Assembly (NCBI GenBank): GCA_046582185.1
Contig: JAYGEX010000042.1
Span: forward strand, 1 to 64,000
From: GCA-002726655 sp046582185
Lineage (GTDB): Bacteria > Pseudomonadota > Gammaproteobacteria > Pseudomonadales > Azotimanducaceae
Length of the DNA: 64,000 nucleotides
Direction of reading: 5' to 3'
Positions within the stretch are counted from its first letter, which is position 1. Each line of letters opens with the position of its first letter. Under the pieces are notes generated by a model, which saw only the letters and a list, made by a program, of their open reading frames with translations, did not search any database and was not told the origin of the DNA. Positions 36,566 through 45,394 of this stretch are shown here, one piece after another. A program made the position numbers and the translations under genes.

Positions 36566-39500
36566 TTGAGAAATCTTAAACTATTGCTGTTCTGCATACC
36601 TATCGCCTTTTCCGGTCAGATAGTTTATGCAGCGGAAGGAGAGCTGGAAGAGATCGTCGTGACAGGGTCCTACCTGAAGCGCACGGCTGCCGACTCACCT
36701 TCACCACTTTCAGTTATAACATCTGCAGATATCGAAGACATTGGCGCCGCTGATGTTTCAGAAATTGTCCAGTCTATGCCTTGGGCATCGGGCAGTCAGA
36801 CAAGAGCCGCCACTTTCCAGGGGGGAGGGGCAGACGGTCGCAACTCGATTAACCTTCGAAACCTTGGCATGGGTTCCACACTGCCGTTGGTTAACGGGAA
36901 AAGACAGGTAGCATCCTGGTATAACGGTCGTGGTAACGCCTCCGTTAATATCAATGGCCTGATCCCGAATATTGCCATCGAACGTATCGAAATCGTGAAG
37001 GACGGTGCGTCAGCGCTGTACGGTTCAGATGCCATTGCAGGCGTGGTGAACTTCATCACAAAACGCAATTTCGAGGGCATGGACTTCACCGTACAGTACA
37101 CAGTCGATGACCAGACTGGCGAAGGTGAGGCAACGAACTTCGAGATTATCTGGGGTGTCCAGGGTGACCGTGGAGGAATTGTTCTTTCGGCTTCTTATCT
37201 GAATCGCGAAGAAATCAATGTTGATGACTACTACAGCCGTTTCGGTGGCTCGACCTTGTCTTCCACCGGCCAGCCAGGCCGACTGTCACCCATTGGGGGC
37301 GAGATTATTACCTGGGCTGCCAATGGATTGTTTCCGGGTAGCCAGGTTGGTACCAATGGTGAGACGACGGCGAATAACCTGCCAAGGAGAGCAGATGGTT
37401 CCAGCTATGGGCAAGCCGACGTTAACTGCGAAGAAGCAACCGCGGTAGAACGGGGCGGCTCCCTTGGGAATTTATTCAATCGCTGTATCTATGACTATGG
37501 CTCTTTCTTTTCCATCCAGGCGGGTGAACAGCTTCGCAAGATTCATGTCGATGGGCACTATGAGATCACTGATGACGTTGAGATGTATTTCGAGTTCGCT
37601 TCCAACAGCGCAGAATTCGACAGACTTAACTCGCTGAACCCGAACGCACCTGCACTGACGATTCCTACCGATGTTAGTTACATCGATAGTGCTGGCGTCA
37701 TCCAGTCGGTGGCGAATCCTGGTAGCTACGAGGACGCCTTTCGGCGTGGCATCGAACCGGTCGAGTACGCCAACCTCACACGAATGATGGGTGGCACTCG
37801 AAACACACCCCAGGAATTCAGACCACTAAGTACTTTCACGGATGTGAATCGTAACGATGACCGTTACATGATAGGTATCGATTGGGAATTCCAAATAGGC
37901 GATAGAGACTGGGCCATGGACCTTTCCTACACAGCGAGTAGCCATTTCCAGGCCGTCACCCAGCAGCAGGACACTTTGTCGACTCACATGGAACTTGCGC
38001 TTAACGGTAAGGGCGGTCCGAACTGTGATTTGATTAACGGTGTTCCCGGAGATGGAAACACGGCCTACGCCACTTCCAATGGGGACTTCGGAGCGGGTGC
38101 CTGCTACTTCTTCAACCCATTTGGCAACAACATGTATGATCGTGACGGTACTCGTACCAAGTCACACGATCTCACACTGGTAAATCCAGACGAGTTATAC
38201 GTATGGCTTCAGGGTAAAGCCAGTAGTGCCCCCGAGTACACGCAGCGTGTGGTTGACCTTGTGTTTGCCGGAGATCTGTTGGAAATGCCGGCCGGTACCA
38301 TGGGACTGGCTGTCGGTTTTCAGCAACGAAAGGACACTGCAAAAGTGCGGGTCGACTCAGCGCTGTCTGCAGACAACCTTGATTTCGTTTTTGGGGCGAA
38401 GAGTTGGAAGAACCATGAGACCACTACTGCGTACTTCGCAGAGTTGGGCATTCCTTTGTTGGAGAACCTACAGGTTAACCTTGCGGTTCGCTACGAGGAT
38501 TTCGACCAGCTGGGCGTGGACTCAACCGACCCCAAGATAACTGTCCTGTGGCAGCCACTTGATTCAGTGTCCGTACGCGGCTCGTGGGGAAGTTCCTTCC
38601 GCGTTCCGACACTGGTGCAGACGGGCGGATTCCTGACGACCGTGAGCAATCTATCGGATGTCGTGGGAGGCACCACCTACAAGCCTTCCATTACCCAGGG
38701 TAACGCCGCACTGCTACCTGAAGAAGCAGATAGCTGGAATATTGGTATTTCCTGGCAGCCACAAGGTGCCCTTCTCGGGCTAGCGATTGATGTGGACTAC
38801 TGGAATTATGACTACACAGACATCATTACCCGGGAATCCAGTACGCAACTGCTTGCTGCTGATAATTCAGCGCTGAACCAATACCTTGTAGATAATCCCG
38901 GTTCAACCTATATTGACGCCGTCGATGCAGGTGTAGGCAATCGGGAGCAGGTTATCCGTAACTCCCAGGCCATCCTGCTTCGGATCCTGCCGGACTTTGC
39001 TAACGCGGATGAGGCCGATGTAAGTGGAATAGACGTGAACGCGAGCTACTCCTTCGATACCGGATGGGGCAGCTGGCGAGTGGGTCTGCAGGCTGCGTAC
39101 TTCAATGAATACAAAGTAACACAGCCCAACGGGTCGACATCTGATGCGGTCGGTAACTATAACTTCTCCAACACAGTTGCGCGTCCACTGCCTGAGCTGC
39201 TCTGGAATGCCACACTGAGTTGGACGTATGATAACCACCGTGCCTTTATGATGGTGAAGTACGTGGATGACCTGGTTGAGGATATTCCTGGAGGAACAGC
39301 TGGATTCTTCAAAGCCGTGACTGCACTTGCTGGAAATGCGAGTACTGCCAACGATATGGCGGATGGCAAAATCGAAGAGATGTATACGCTCGATGTAAAC
39401 TACAGCTATACCTTCGGCGAGCTCGGATTTCTATCTGACAGTGTGATCACCGTTGGTGTCATGAACATTTTGGACGAGGAACCACCGGTTATTTCCTACA

Positions 39501-39574
39501 TCACTGGTTATGACCCTCGGCTGCATGATGGACGCGGACGCATGTTCATGGTTCGTATGGGTGGCAGCTTCTAG
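36566..39574 (+). CDS. TonB-dependent receptor 2
   Basis: A 1002-residue outer-membrane receptor. A short signal peptide (LKLLLFCIPIAFSGQIVYA) precedes AEGELEEIVVTGS, the TonB-box region. The plug has SPLSVITSADIEDIGAADVS and IERIEIVKDGASALYGSDAI, the classical plug signature. The barrel contains FRVPTLVQTGGFL and ends with FMVRMGGSF, a terminal Phe. It is of the iron-siderophore/vitamin-like receptor type common in marine gammaproteobacteria with proteobacterial substrate receptors; the ligand is unknown. The start is a TTG with AGGGGG 7 bases upstream; no ATG sits before the signal peptide. The SnoaL-AraC regulator lies immediately upstream. Confidence 0.92.
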   Translation: MRNLKLLLFCIPIAFSGQIVYAAEGELEEIVVTGSYLKRTAADSPSPLSVITSADIEDIGAADVSEIVQSMPWASGSQTRAATFQGGGADGRNSINLRNLGMGSTLPLVNGKRQVASWYNGRGNASVNINGLIPNIAIERIEIVKDGASALYGSDAIAGVVNFITKRNFEGMDFTVQYTVDDQTGEGEATNFEIIWGVQGDRGGIVLSASYLNREEINVDDYYSRFGGSTLSSTGQPGRLSPIGGEIITWAANGLFPGSQVGTNGETTANNLPRRADGSSYGQADVNCEEATAVERGGSLGNLFNRCIYDYGSFFSIQAGEQLRKIHVDGHYEITDDVEMYFEFASNSAEFDRLNSLNPNAPALTIPTDVSYIDSAGVIQSVANPGSYEDAFRRGIEPVEYANLTRMMGGTRNTPQEFRPLSTFTDVNRNDDRYMIGIDWEFQIGDRDWAMDLSYTASSHFQAVTQQQDTLSTHMELALNGKGGPNCDLINGVPGDGNTAYATSNGDFGAGACYFFNPFGNNMYDRDGTRTKSHDLTLVNPDELYVWLQGKASSAPEYTQRVVDLVFAGDLLEMPAGTMGLAVGFQQRKDTAKVRVDSALSADNLDFVFGAKSWKNHETTTAYFAELGIPLLENLQVNLAVRYEDFDQLGVDSTDPKITVLWQPLDSVSVRGSWGSSFRVPTLVQTGGFLTTVSNLSDVVGGTTYKPSITQGNAALLPEEADSWNIGISWQPQGALLGLAIDVDYWNYDYTDIITRESSTQLLAADNSALNQYLVDNPGSTYIDAVDAGVGNREQVIRNSQAILLRILPDFANADEADVSGIDVNASYSFDTGWGSWRVGLQAAYFNEYKVTQPNGSTSDAVGNYNFSNTVARPLPELLWNATLSWTYDNHRAFMMVKYVDDLVEDIPGGTAGFFKAVTALAGNASTANDMADGKIEEMYTLDVNYSYTFGELGFLSDSVITVGVMNILDEEPPVISYITGYDPRLHDGRGRMFMVRMGGSF

Positions 39575-39632
39575 TATTTCGGAAGCATGCCGGATTTTCC
39601 AGGCTGTGTGAATGCAGCCTAAAGAACGAAAG

Positions 39633-39659
39633 GACCGCGCCCTGGTGGCGTGGTCTTTT
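39633..39659 (+). terminator. Rho-independent terminator of TonB receptor 2
   Basis: A 9-bp stem GACCGCGCC / GGCGTGGTC (one G-T pair) with loop CTGGT is followed by TTTTCGTT, and flanking AAA/TTT extends the stem. A second small hairpin (AGGCTG/CAGCCT, 39601-39620) precedes it. Confidence 0.8.
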
Positions 39660-39695
39660 CGTTATAAGTTCGTAAAACTCTTTATCAGGATTTAA

Positions 39696-40253
39696 ATGAA
39701 TCGATTCACAATTGCCCTATTTTTGTTTGCTATACAGGCATCGCCAGCATTTTCGGTCGAAAACTGTTCCGATGTTGAAGACTCGGCAGCACGCCTTGAA
39801 TGTTTTGATCGAAATTTTCCTTCCGTAGGCAACCCAGCACCGATTTCACCGCAGGTAACGGAGCAGACAGAATCGGTAGCTGATGATGTGCGCCCGGATG
39901 AGACTCTTGACTCTTCCCCTCGTGATGAACCTATCCTGGAGGAAGCCGTGGTCGTTATCGAATCGGAAAAACCAGCGAGTCAGGAGAAGAAGGCCGAAGG
40001 ATCATGGAAAAATCTGTTTAGTATTGGTAGTGATAATGAAATATCGGGCACCATTGTCGACCTGCTGAAAAAAGACAAACAGCCCATGGTGTTCAAACTG
40101 GACAATGACCAAATCTGGATCCAGACCAAAGCCCGTAATGTGCGCATTAGAAAAGGTGACAATGTCACCATCCGTTCCGCCACATTTGGCGGGTTCATCA
40201 TGTACTCAGAAAGCGGCGCGTCAACACGAGTGAGTTTGATCGAGAACGAGTGA
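39696..40253 (+). CDS. Exported hypothetical protein
   Basis: A 185-residue protein with a clear signal peptide (FTIALFLFAIQASPAFS). The mature start ENCSDVEDSAARLECFDRNF is a two-cysteine motif seen at the start of many small proteobacterial periplasmic proteins. An acidic, disordered linker (about 40-100) follows, then a compact strand-rich C-terminal domain (EISGTIVDLLKKDKQPMVFK; VRIRKGDNVTIRSATFGG). Function unknown. It is separated from the TonB receptor by a terminator, so it is probably independently transcribed. Confidence 0.75.
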   Translation: MNRFTIALFLFAIQASPAFSVENCSDVEDSAARLECFDRNFPSVGNPAPISPQVTEQTESVADDVRPDETLDSSPRDEPILEEAVVVIESEKPASQEKKAEGSWKNLFSIGSDNEISGTIVDLLKKDKQPMVFKLDNDQIWIQTKARNVRIRKGDNVTIRSATFGGFIMYSESGASTRVSLIENE

Positions 40254-40503
40254 ACTGATCTCATGCGGTGCGATGTACAATCCAACAACGCCCCTGTCAC
40301 CCTATCATCGCACCCACATTCCGCCAGTTAGTGCCCAGACCTGATAAATCCGGCAATCTTCCCTACATGAATGGAAGAAAGCGGCAGAGAGCGTATGCTC
40401 AAATGCGCTGAAGCTCACATTAAGTTGTTCCCTTTGTGACATCATCCGCTGGAATTTGGTAATCAGGACAGCAAAGTTGAAATCAACTGATCTTACACTT
40501 GGC

Positions 40504-42429
40504 ATGAATCGGTCTATTTCACGTCGTGATGTCATACATGGCATCGGCACGTTAACAGCAGCGGCATTAACGAGTTCTGTCGCTCCCGTCCTTGCAAATA
40601 ATGAACAGACTCATGCGGCGATTAGCGACGCCATTACAGTACCTAACAGTGTTTATCCGCCAGCGCGTTCGGGTATGCGCGGCAACCACCCAGGGTCATT
40701 TGAGGTGGCGCACCAACTCGCTCGAGAGGGTCGAATTGATTGGGGCCGCGTCCGGCATCCTGATGAGCATATATATGATTTAGTTGTCGTGGGTGCCGGG
40801 ATTAGCGGTCTTTCGGCAGCTCACTTTTATCAACAGCAAAAACCGAATGCGCGCATTCTTATTCTTGATAACCATGATGATTTTGGTGGTCATGCCAAAC
40901 GTAACGAATTTCAAGTGGCAGGCCGCACATTGATTGGATGCGGCGGTAGTTCCTTCTTTGAACAACCCTCCGACTACAGTGAAATTGTAAAGGGTCTGTT
41001 GCAAGATCTGGGCGTTGACATAAAGCGTTTTGAAACGGCTTTCGATCAGGGTTTCTACAAACGGCATGGCCTTAGGGCCGGGTTACATTTTAATAAAGAG
41101 AAATGGAATACAGATCGAACCGTGCCTTTTTCTGGTCACTTCTTCGAATACCTTCCTATGGCCACGACTTTGCTTTCGGCGGAAGAATCTGTCGCTCAAA
41201 TGCCAATTTCTGATGCTGCCAAAAAGGAATTTTTGCATCTACTCACGACTAAGCAGGATCACATGCCTGAGATAAAGGCAGATGCCAAAAAGAAGTATCT
41301 TTCCAGCATCAGTTATCGCGACTTTCTGAACAAGCATCTGAATATTACCGAGCCAGAGGTATTTGCAGTACTCCAGGATCTGGCTATTGATCCTGGATTA
41401 GGTATTGAAGCTGTTGATGCATACCTTGCAATGAACTACACAGGCCTACCGGGTTGGTTTGCGGCCGGATTACCTGATGACACGGAAGACTATGATCCAC
41501 TGATCCATCGCTTTCCTGATGGTAATGCATCGATTGCTCGCCTACTGGTGCGATCGATGATCCCGAATATTGCGGCCGGCAATAGCATGGAAGACATCGT
41601 CACCACCCGATTTGATTATTCAAAACTCGACATAGCTGAGTCGTCTGTGAGAGTGAGGCTCAATAGTGCCGTCACAGCGGTGCAACATGAAGGCGATCCC
41701 CAACGAGCCAAGACTGTACGCATTTCCTACGTTCAGAACGGTGTGGCATACGAAGCGAAAGCTCGTGGCTGTGTACTCGCCTGTAACAACTCGATGATTC
41801 CATATCTGTGTCCTGAATTACCCAAGGCACAGAAAGAGGCTCTGGCGAATCAGGTTAAACAGCCAATTCTGATAACCAGCGTTGCACTTCAAAACTGGCA
41901 TGCATGGAAGAAGCTAGGCATTGGCTGCGTCCTTTCCCCAGGCTCTTATCACATTGTTGCGCAACTGGATTATCCGATTAGCATCGGCGACTATTTCTGC
42001 CCCAGTGGACCAGATGAGCCTGTCATGGTGACGATGTTTCGCTATCCGCATACGAACAATCAGGGGCTGACAGCGAAAGAACAATATCGTCAAGCGCGGT
42101 ATGATCTTCTATCCACACCGTTTGAGACTATTGAACGTGAAGTCCGCATGCAACTTACCAGCATGCTGGGTTCGTCCGGTTTTGATCCCGCGACGGACAT
42201 TTTGGGTATTACGGTAAATCGTTGGGCTCATGGCTATGCATATGATAAGTCTTCCCACGCATTATTCGATCAACTGTATGAAGGCGATGAAGACGAACGT
42301 TACCCGCATATGCGTGCCCGAAAACCCTATGCGCGAATAACGATTGCAAATGCCGATTCAGCGGCAAGTGCCATGTTTGAGGCAGCGGTAGAGCAGGGCC
42401 ATCGGGCAGTCACTGAACTGATAAACTAA
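40504..42429 (+). CDS. Tat-exported spermidine dehydrogenase-like flavoprotein
   Basis: A protein of about 641 residues of the SpdH-like FAD family. A twin-arginine signal (SISRRDVIHGIGTLTAAALT) begins at residue 4, so the folded flavoprotein is exported. The Rossmann motif is YDLVVVGAGISGLSAAHFYQ with LDNHDDFGGHAKRNEF; FEQPSDYSE and YTGLPGWFAAGLPDDTEDYD are conserved-looking in the family. It would oxidise spermidine or a similar amine in the periplasm. ATG 40504 fixes the Tat signal position; a TTG at 40456 is less likely. The final 32 codons are repeated as a remnant at 42879-42977. Confidence 0.82.
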   Translation: MNRSISRRDVIHGIGTLTAAALTSSVAPVLANNEQTHAAISDAITVPNSVYPPARSGMRGNHPGSFEVAHQLAREGRIDWGRVRHPDEHIYDLVVVGAGISGLSAAHFYQQQKPNARILILDNHDDFGGHAKRNEFQVAGRTLIGCGGSSFFEQPSDYSEIVKGLLQDLGVDIKRFETAFDQGFYKRHGLRAGLHFNKEKWNTDRTVPFSGHFFEYLPMATTLLSAEESVAQMPISDAAKKEFLHLLTTKQDHMPEIKADAKKKYLSSISYRDFLNKHLNITEPEVFAVLQDLAIDPGLGIEAVDAYLAMNYTGLPGWFAAGLPDDTEDYDPLIHRFPDGNASIARLLVRSMIPNIAAGNSMEDIVTTRFDYSKLDIAESSVRVRLNSAVTAVQHEGDPQRAKTVRISYVQNGVAYEAKARGCVLACNNSMIPYLCPELPKAQKEALANQVKQPILITSVALQNWHAWKKLGIGCVLSPGSYHIVAQLDYPISIGDYFCPSGPDEPVMVTMFRYPHTNNQGLTAKEQYRQARYDLLSTPFETIEREVRMQLTSMLGSSGFDPATDILGITVNRWAHGYAYDKSSHALFDQLYEGDEDERYPHMRARKPYARITIANADSAASAMFEAAVEQGHRAVTELIN

Positions 42430-42464
42430 TCGACAGGATCGGCGCAAGCCAAAAGGAGTTGATG

Positions 42465-42866
42465 ATGATACAGGGACATTGTGAGTGTGGACGAGTTTCA
42501 TATGAAGCTGACTGTGAAATTTCCGATTTTTCTCATTGCCATTGCTCACAATGCCGACGTCTGCACGGCGCCGCCTATGCAACATTTGCAGGTGTGGAAG
42601 CCGATAACTTTCGATATCTCTCAGGTGTGGAAGACATCAAGAGATATGCTTCATCTCATGATCATGAGCGTGTTTTTTGCGGTCACTGTGGTTCGAACAT
42701 TCTTGTTGGTGTTGCGGGATTTCCTGATGTTCTCTATTTGTCTATGGGAGCGGTTAATGGAAACCCAAGTCTTCCGGAGGCGTATCATATTTTTGTGGGC
42801 TCGAAGGCGCCATGGCATGAAATAACAGATGATAGTATGCAATATGATGAGGATTCACTGGAATAG
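42465..42866 (+). CDS. GFA-family zinc protein
   Basis: A 133-residue member of the GFA (glutathione-dependent formaldehyde-activating enzyme/CENP-V) family. Zinc-binding cysteine clusters are GHCECGRVSYEA, SHCHCSQCRR and FCGHCGSNILVG. Many relatives do not act on formaldehyde, so the activity is open. AGGAG (42454-42458) supports either ATG 42462 or 42465. It sits between the spermidine dehydrogenase-like gene and the scar of its duplicate, so it was carried within a tandem duplication. Confidence 0.86.
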   Translation: MIQGHCECGRVSYEADCEISDFSHCHCSQCRRLHGAAYATFAGVEADNFRYLSGVEDIKRYASSHDHERVFCGHCGSNILVGVAGFPDVLYLSMGAVNGNPSLPEAYHIFVGSKAPWHEITDDSMQYDEDSLE

Positions 42867-42878
42867 TTTTCTGTTCTG

Positions 42879-42977
42879 CCATCCAGGATAACTATTGCCT
42901 GTACAGATTCAGCAGCAAGTGCAATGCTCGAAATAGCAGTAGAACAGGGCCATCGTGCAGTCACTGCACTAGCTTAG
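42879..42977 (+). pseudogene. Remnant C terminus of a second SpdH-like copy
   Basis: Translated in frame, this reads RITIACTDSAASAMLEIAVE then QGHRAVTALA and a TAG stop (42975-42977), against RITIANADSAASAMFEAAVE then QGHRAVTELIN at the end of the gene at 40504-42429. DNA similarity continues past both stop codons (CGACAGGAT). No start or upstream domain is left. Confidence 0.8.
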
Positions 42978-43010
42978 CGACAGGATAGGCTCGCTGCATC
43001 CTCGAATTAT

Positions 43011-43289
43011 TCAGTGGGTCTCAACAGCATCGTTAGTCGAAGGCGGAAAAAGATTGGGTGATTGCTCGCGAATTCGCGCAAGTGTCAGCTGATTTCTCTG
43101 TGCCATTCTGGCCAGCACATCCTGGAAGGCGATGTCTTTGTCAATTCCACTGTAGAGGCCATACACGTCGTGATCAAGCCCATATGCCCTGAAGAGCCAG
43201 GATGCGCGAAAATCGGTCTCCGCCAGCTTTCTTGCATGATCCACAGCTTCATCCCGTTTACCGAGGCCCGCATTGGCGAAAAGTTTCGC
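43011..43289 (-). pseudogene. TPR-protein C-terminal remnant
   Basis: The minus strand is open from an upstream TGA and reads AKLFANAGLGKRDEAVDHAR then KLAETD, a TPR-like helix pair, and further on DIAFQDVLARMAQRNQLTLA then RIREQSPNLFPP, resembling the end of TolB-like/TPR signalling proteins. A GTG at 43244 gives a 77-residue frame, but no ribosome-binding site is evident. It may be the displaced tail of the broken TIR-TPR gene that starts at 43684 on the other strand. The 43290-43683 gap holds nothing else supported. Confidence 0.4.
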
Positions 43290-43683
43290 TCATTTTTTAT
43301 AATTGGCAACTTATTTTTACTCATTGTAAATGAATATTACTTAGAGAATAGACATTTAGACCGTGTTTTCCTGATATTTAGTAAAAGCATCCTGTTTAAG
43401 AACCTCCCTCTCTTTAGAAGGTGGAAGCAAGCTTTTGGGCAATTGACTTGTTAATAACAACTAATTGATATCGTTATATTTCTGCATTAGCGTGATCTTG
43501 CTTCAATATTTTGACCCAAGCTACCAATTAGCTGCTTAGTAAGTGGTTGTTTTATGTGGATAACGACCTTTCAAATTTAAATTCCTTGTTCGAATAGGTC
43601 ACTTACAGGACAGGAACTAATTACATTGGGAAATTTGGTTCTCAGGCGGTAAAGTAACGTACCTCTAATTCTGCGGATTCTTG

Positions 43684-44007
43684 ATGGCCGATATCTTTGT
43701 GAGTTATGCAAGGGAAGATCGGGCCCGTGTTACGCCGTTCATTGACCTGCTGGTAGCCCAGGGTTGGTCCGTCTGGTGGGATCGTGCACTGACTCCCGGA
43801 ACTACCTTCGAAAATGTAATTGATGCTGAAATCACCGGTGCCCGCGGCGTACTGGTGTTTTGGAGTAAAAATTCGGTTAAATCGGACTGGGTGTTGGCAG
43901 AAGCCAATGATGGCCTGGAACGGGATATATTGATACCAATCATGCTGGATGAGGTGCGAGTACCTCTTGTGTTCCGCCGTAAACAATCTGCATTCCTCGT
44001 TGGCTGA
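43684..44007 (+). pseudogene. Broken TIR-TPR gene, segment 1: TIR domain
   Basis: A 107-residue TIR_2 domain: ADIFVSYAREDRARVTPFID, GWSVWWDRALTPGTTFENVI, then VLVFWSKNSVKSDWVLAEAND, whose Ser and Glu fall where TIR NADases have their active-site residues, and VPLVFRRKQSAFLVG. It is cut by a TGA (44005-44007) where relatives usually have Trp. The segment downstream stays in the same frame. A complete TIR domain could still be made alone. Confidence 0.75.
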
Positions 44008-44592
44008 CCGCAACGCAAGGATGCCTCCGAAGTTCAGCGTATAATCGATGCTATTGGCGAAGCTATCAACCGACCGGTTGAAACCGTTAGACTAGAACGT
44101 AGAGCTGTCTTCAAATCCAGGTGGTTACCCTTAGTCGTGGCGGTAATAGCGGCTTTGCTTGTAATCGGAAGCTATGAGGCCTATCGCACAAGTCAGAGAC
44201 AGCCATTGGTAGGCATCACACTGCAACAAACAGCCATAACCGTACTACCATTCGATGCTGATGACTCTTTGTCCGGCATTGGCTTCGAAATTGCCGATAG
44301 ATTACGTGAACTTGAAGACTTCTACGTGACATCAAGAACTCGCACGGTGGAATTCGCAGCAAATGAGGACTACTTAAAACTCGATACCCGCTATCTTGTC
44401 AGAGGTAGCTTCATGGCGCCCGGTGAGATTCAGGTTAGCCTGTTCGATCAGGCCGAAGAGATGTGGAGTATGACGGTTGGCATTGCCGGAGATGATATAT
44501 CGGGCGCTGCAAATCAGGTCGCTCGAAGGATTGCCAAGACCTTTAATAGAAAGCAACCTGCAAAGGTTCAGGAGGTGCCGCAACAAGTTTAG
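44008..44592 (+). pseudogene. Broken TIR-TPR gene, segment 2: TM and TolB-like
   Basis: Same frame as segment 1. It reads QRKDASEVQRIIDAIGEAIN, a linker, then a TM helix (LPLVVAVIAALLVIGSYEAY), then a TolB-like/FlgO-like domain (AITVLPFDADDSLSGIGFEI; LDTRYLVRGSFMAPGEIQVS; ARRIAKTFNRKQ). It ends at a TAG (44590-44592). An ATG at 44137 would allow an independent 151-residue protein. Confidence 0.65.
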
Positions 44593-45135
44593 CTCCAGTA
44601 TCTGACTGCAAAAGTTGAAATGCGGAAACCGAACCCCGCTCAAACGAGGCTAAAAGCGCAAACCTTATTGCAAGAGGTCGTCTTGAATTCACCGAGATTT
44701 GCTGAAGCAAGAGCCGGATTATGCGAGGCATTTATTGTTCGCTATCGGTCTACAAAATCCATTGACCTCTTCGAGGGGGCCGAAAAGCACTGTCATAGAG
44801 CGCAGACATTAGCCAAAGGAAGCAGCTATATGCACATCGTGATGGGAAAATTGTATACCGAAGCTGGTGAATATGAACTGGCATTGGAACTTCTTGGAAA
44901 GGCACTGAATATCACACCGTTTTCTACAGAAGCCATGCGCGCTTTGTCTCGAACACACAAGAAACAGCAACAATACCAACCAGCTGAGGATCTATTACTA
45001 ACGGCCATTGCCATTGAGCCTAACTACTGGGCCAACTATCAGATGCTGGCAGGGATATATTTTGCACAAAGAGAATGCCAGAAGGTGGCGGACTATTTTG
45101 ATCGTCAGACCGACCTGGTATTGGATAAGGCGTAG
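44593..45135 (+). pseudogene. Broken TIR-TPR gene, segment 3: TPR repeats
   Basis: Again in the same frame, right after the TAG: LQYLTAKVEMRKPNPAQTRL, then about three TPRs (MHIVMGKLYTEAGEYELALE; ALSRTHKKQQQYQPAEDLLL; YQMLAGIYFAQRECQKVADY), ending at a TAG (45133-45135) earlier than most relatives would. Confidence 0.65.
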
Positions 45136-45394
45136 GCGTTCACCTTTCCCCGAGCGCGCCCTCAGCCAGCCTATGGACGACTTTATCCGCTGTCCTGGTT
45201 CGTATTGTCCCTATACCCTTTTTACACAACTAAATCTGGACCAAGAGCATCAGAGGAATAGATCCTGTGCTCATTATTGACTACTGAAGACTTGAGAATT
45301 ATCTGTTTGTCCTGAAGATCTTGCCGGTTGGCAGAGTAATCCCGCTGTGAGATAGTCGTGAACCCAGAGTTGATTTGAATAAGCGGAAGAACCA

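Noticed and set aside
43062..43454. A 130-codon plus-strand frame
   Set aside because: It opposes the TPR-tail remnant, has no motif and no ribosome-binding site.
43684..45135. A working TIR defence system, or selenocysteine at the TGA
   Set aside because: Two in-frame stops argue for decay; the first stop falls at a Trp-type position rather than Cys/Sec, and no partner defence gene is adjacent.
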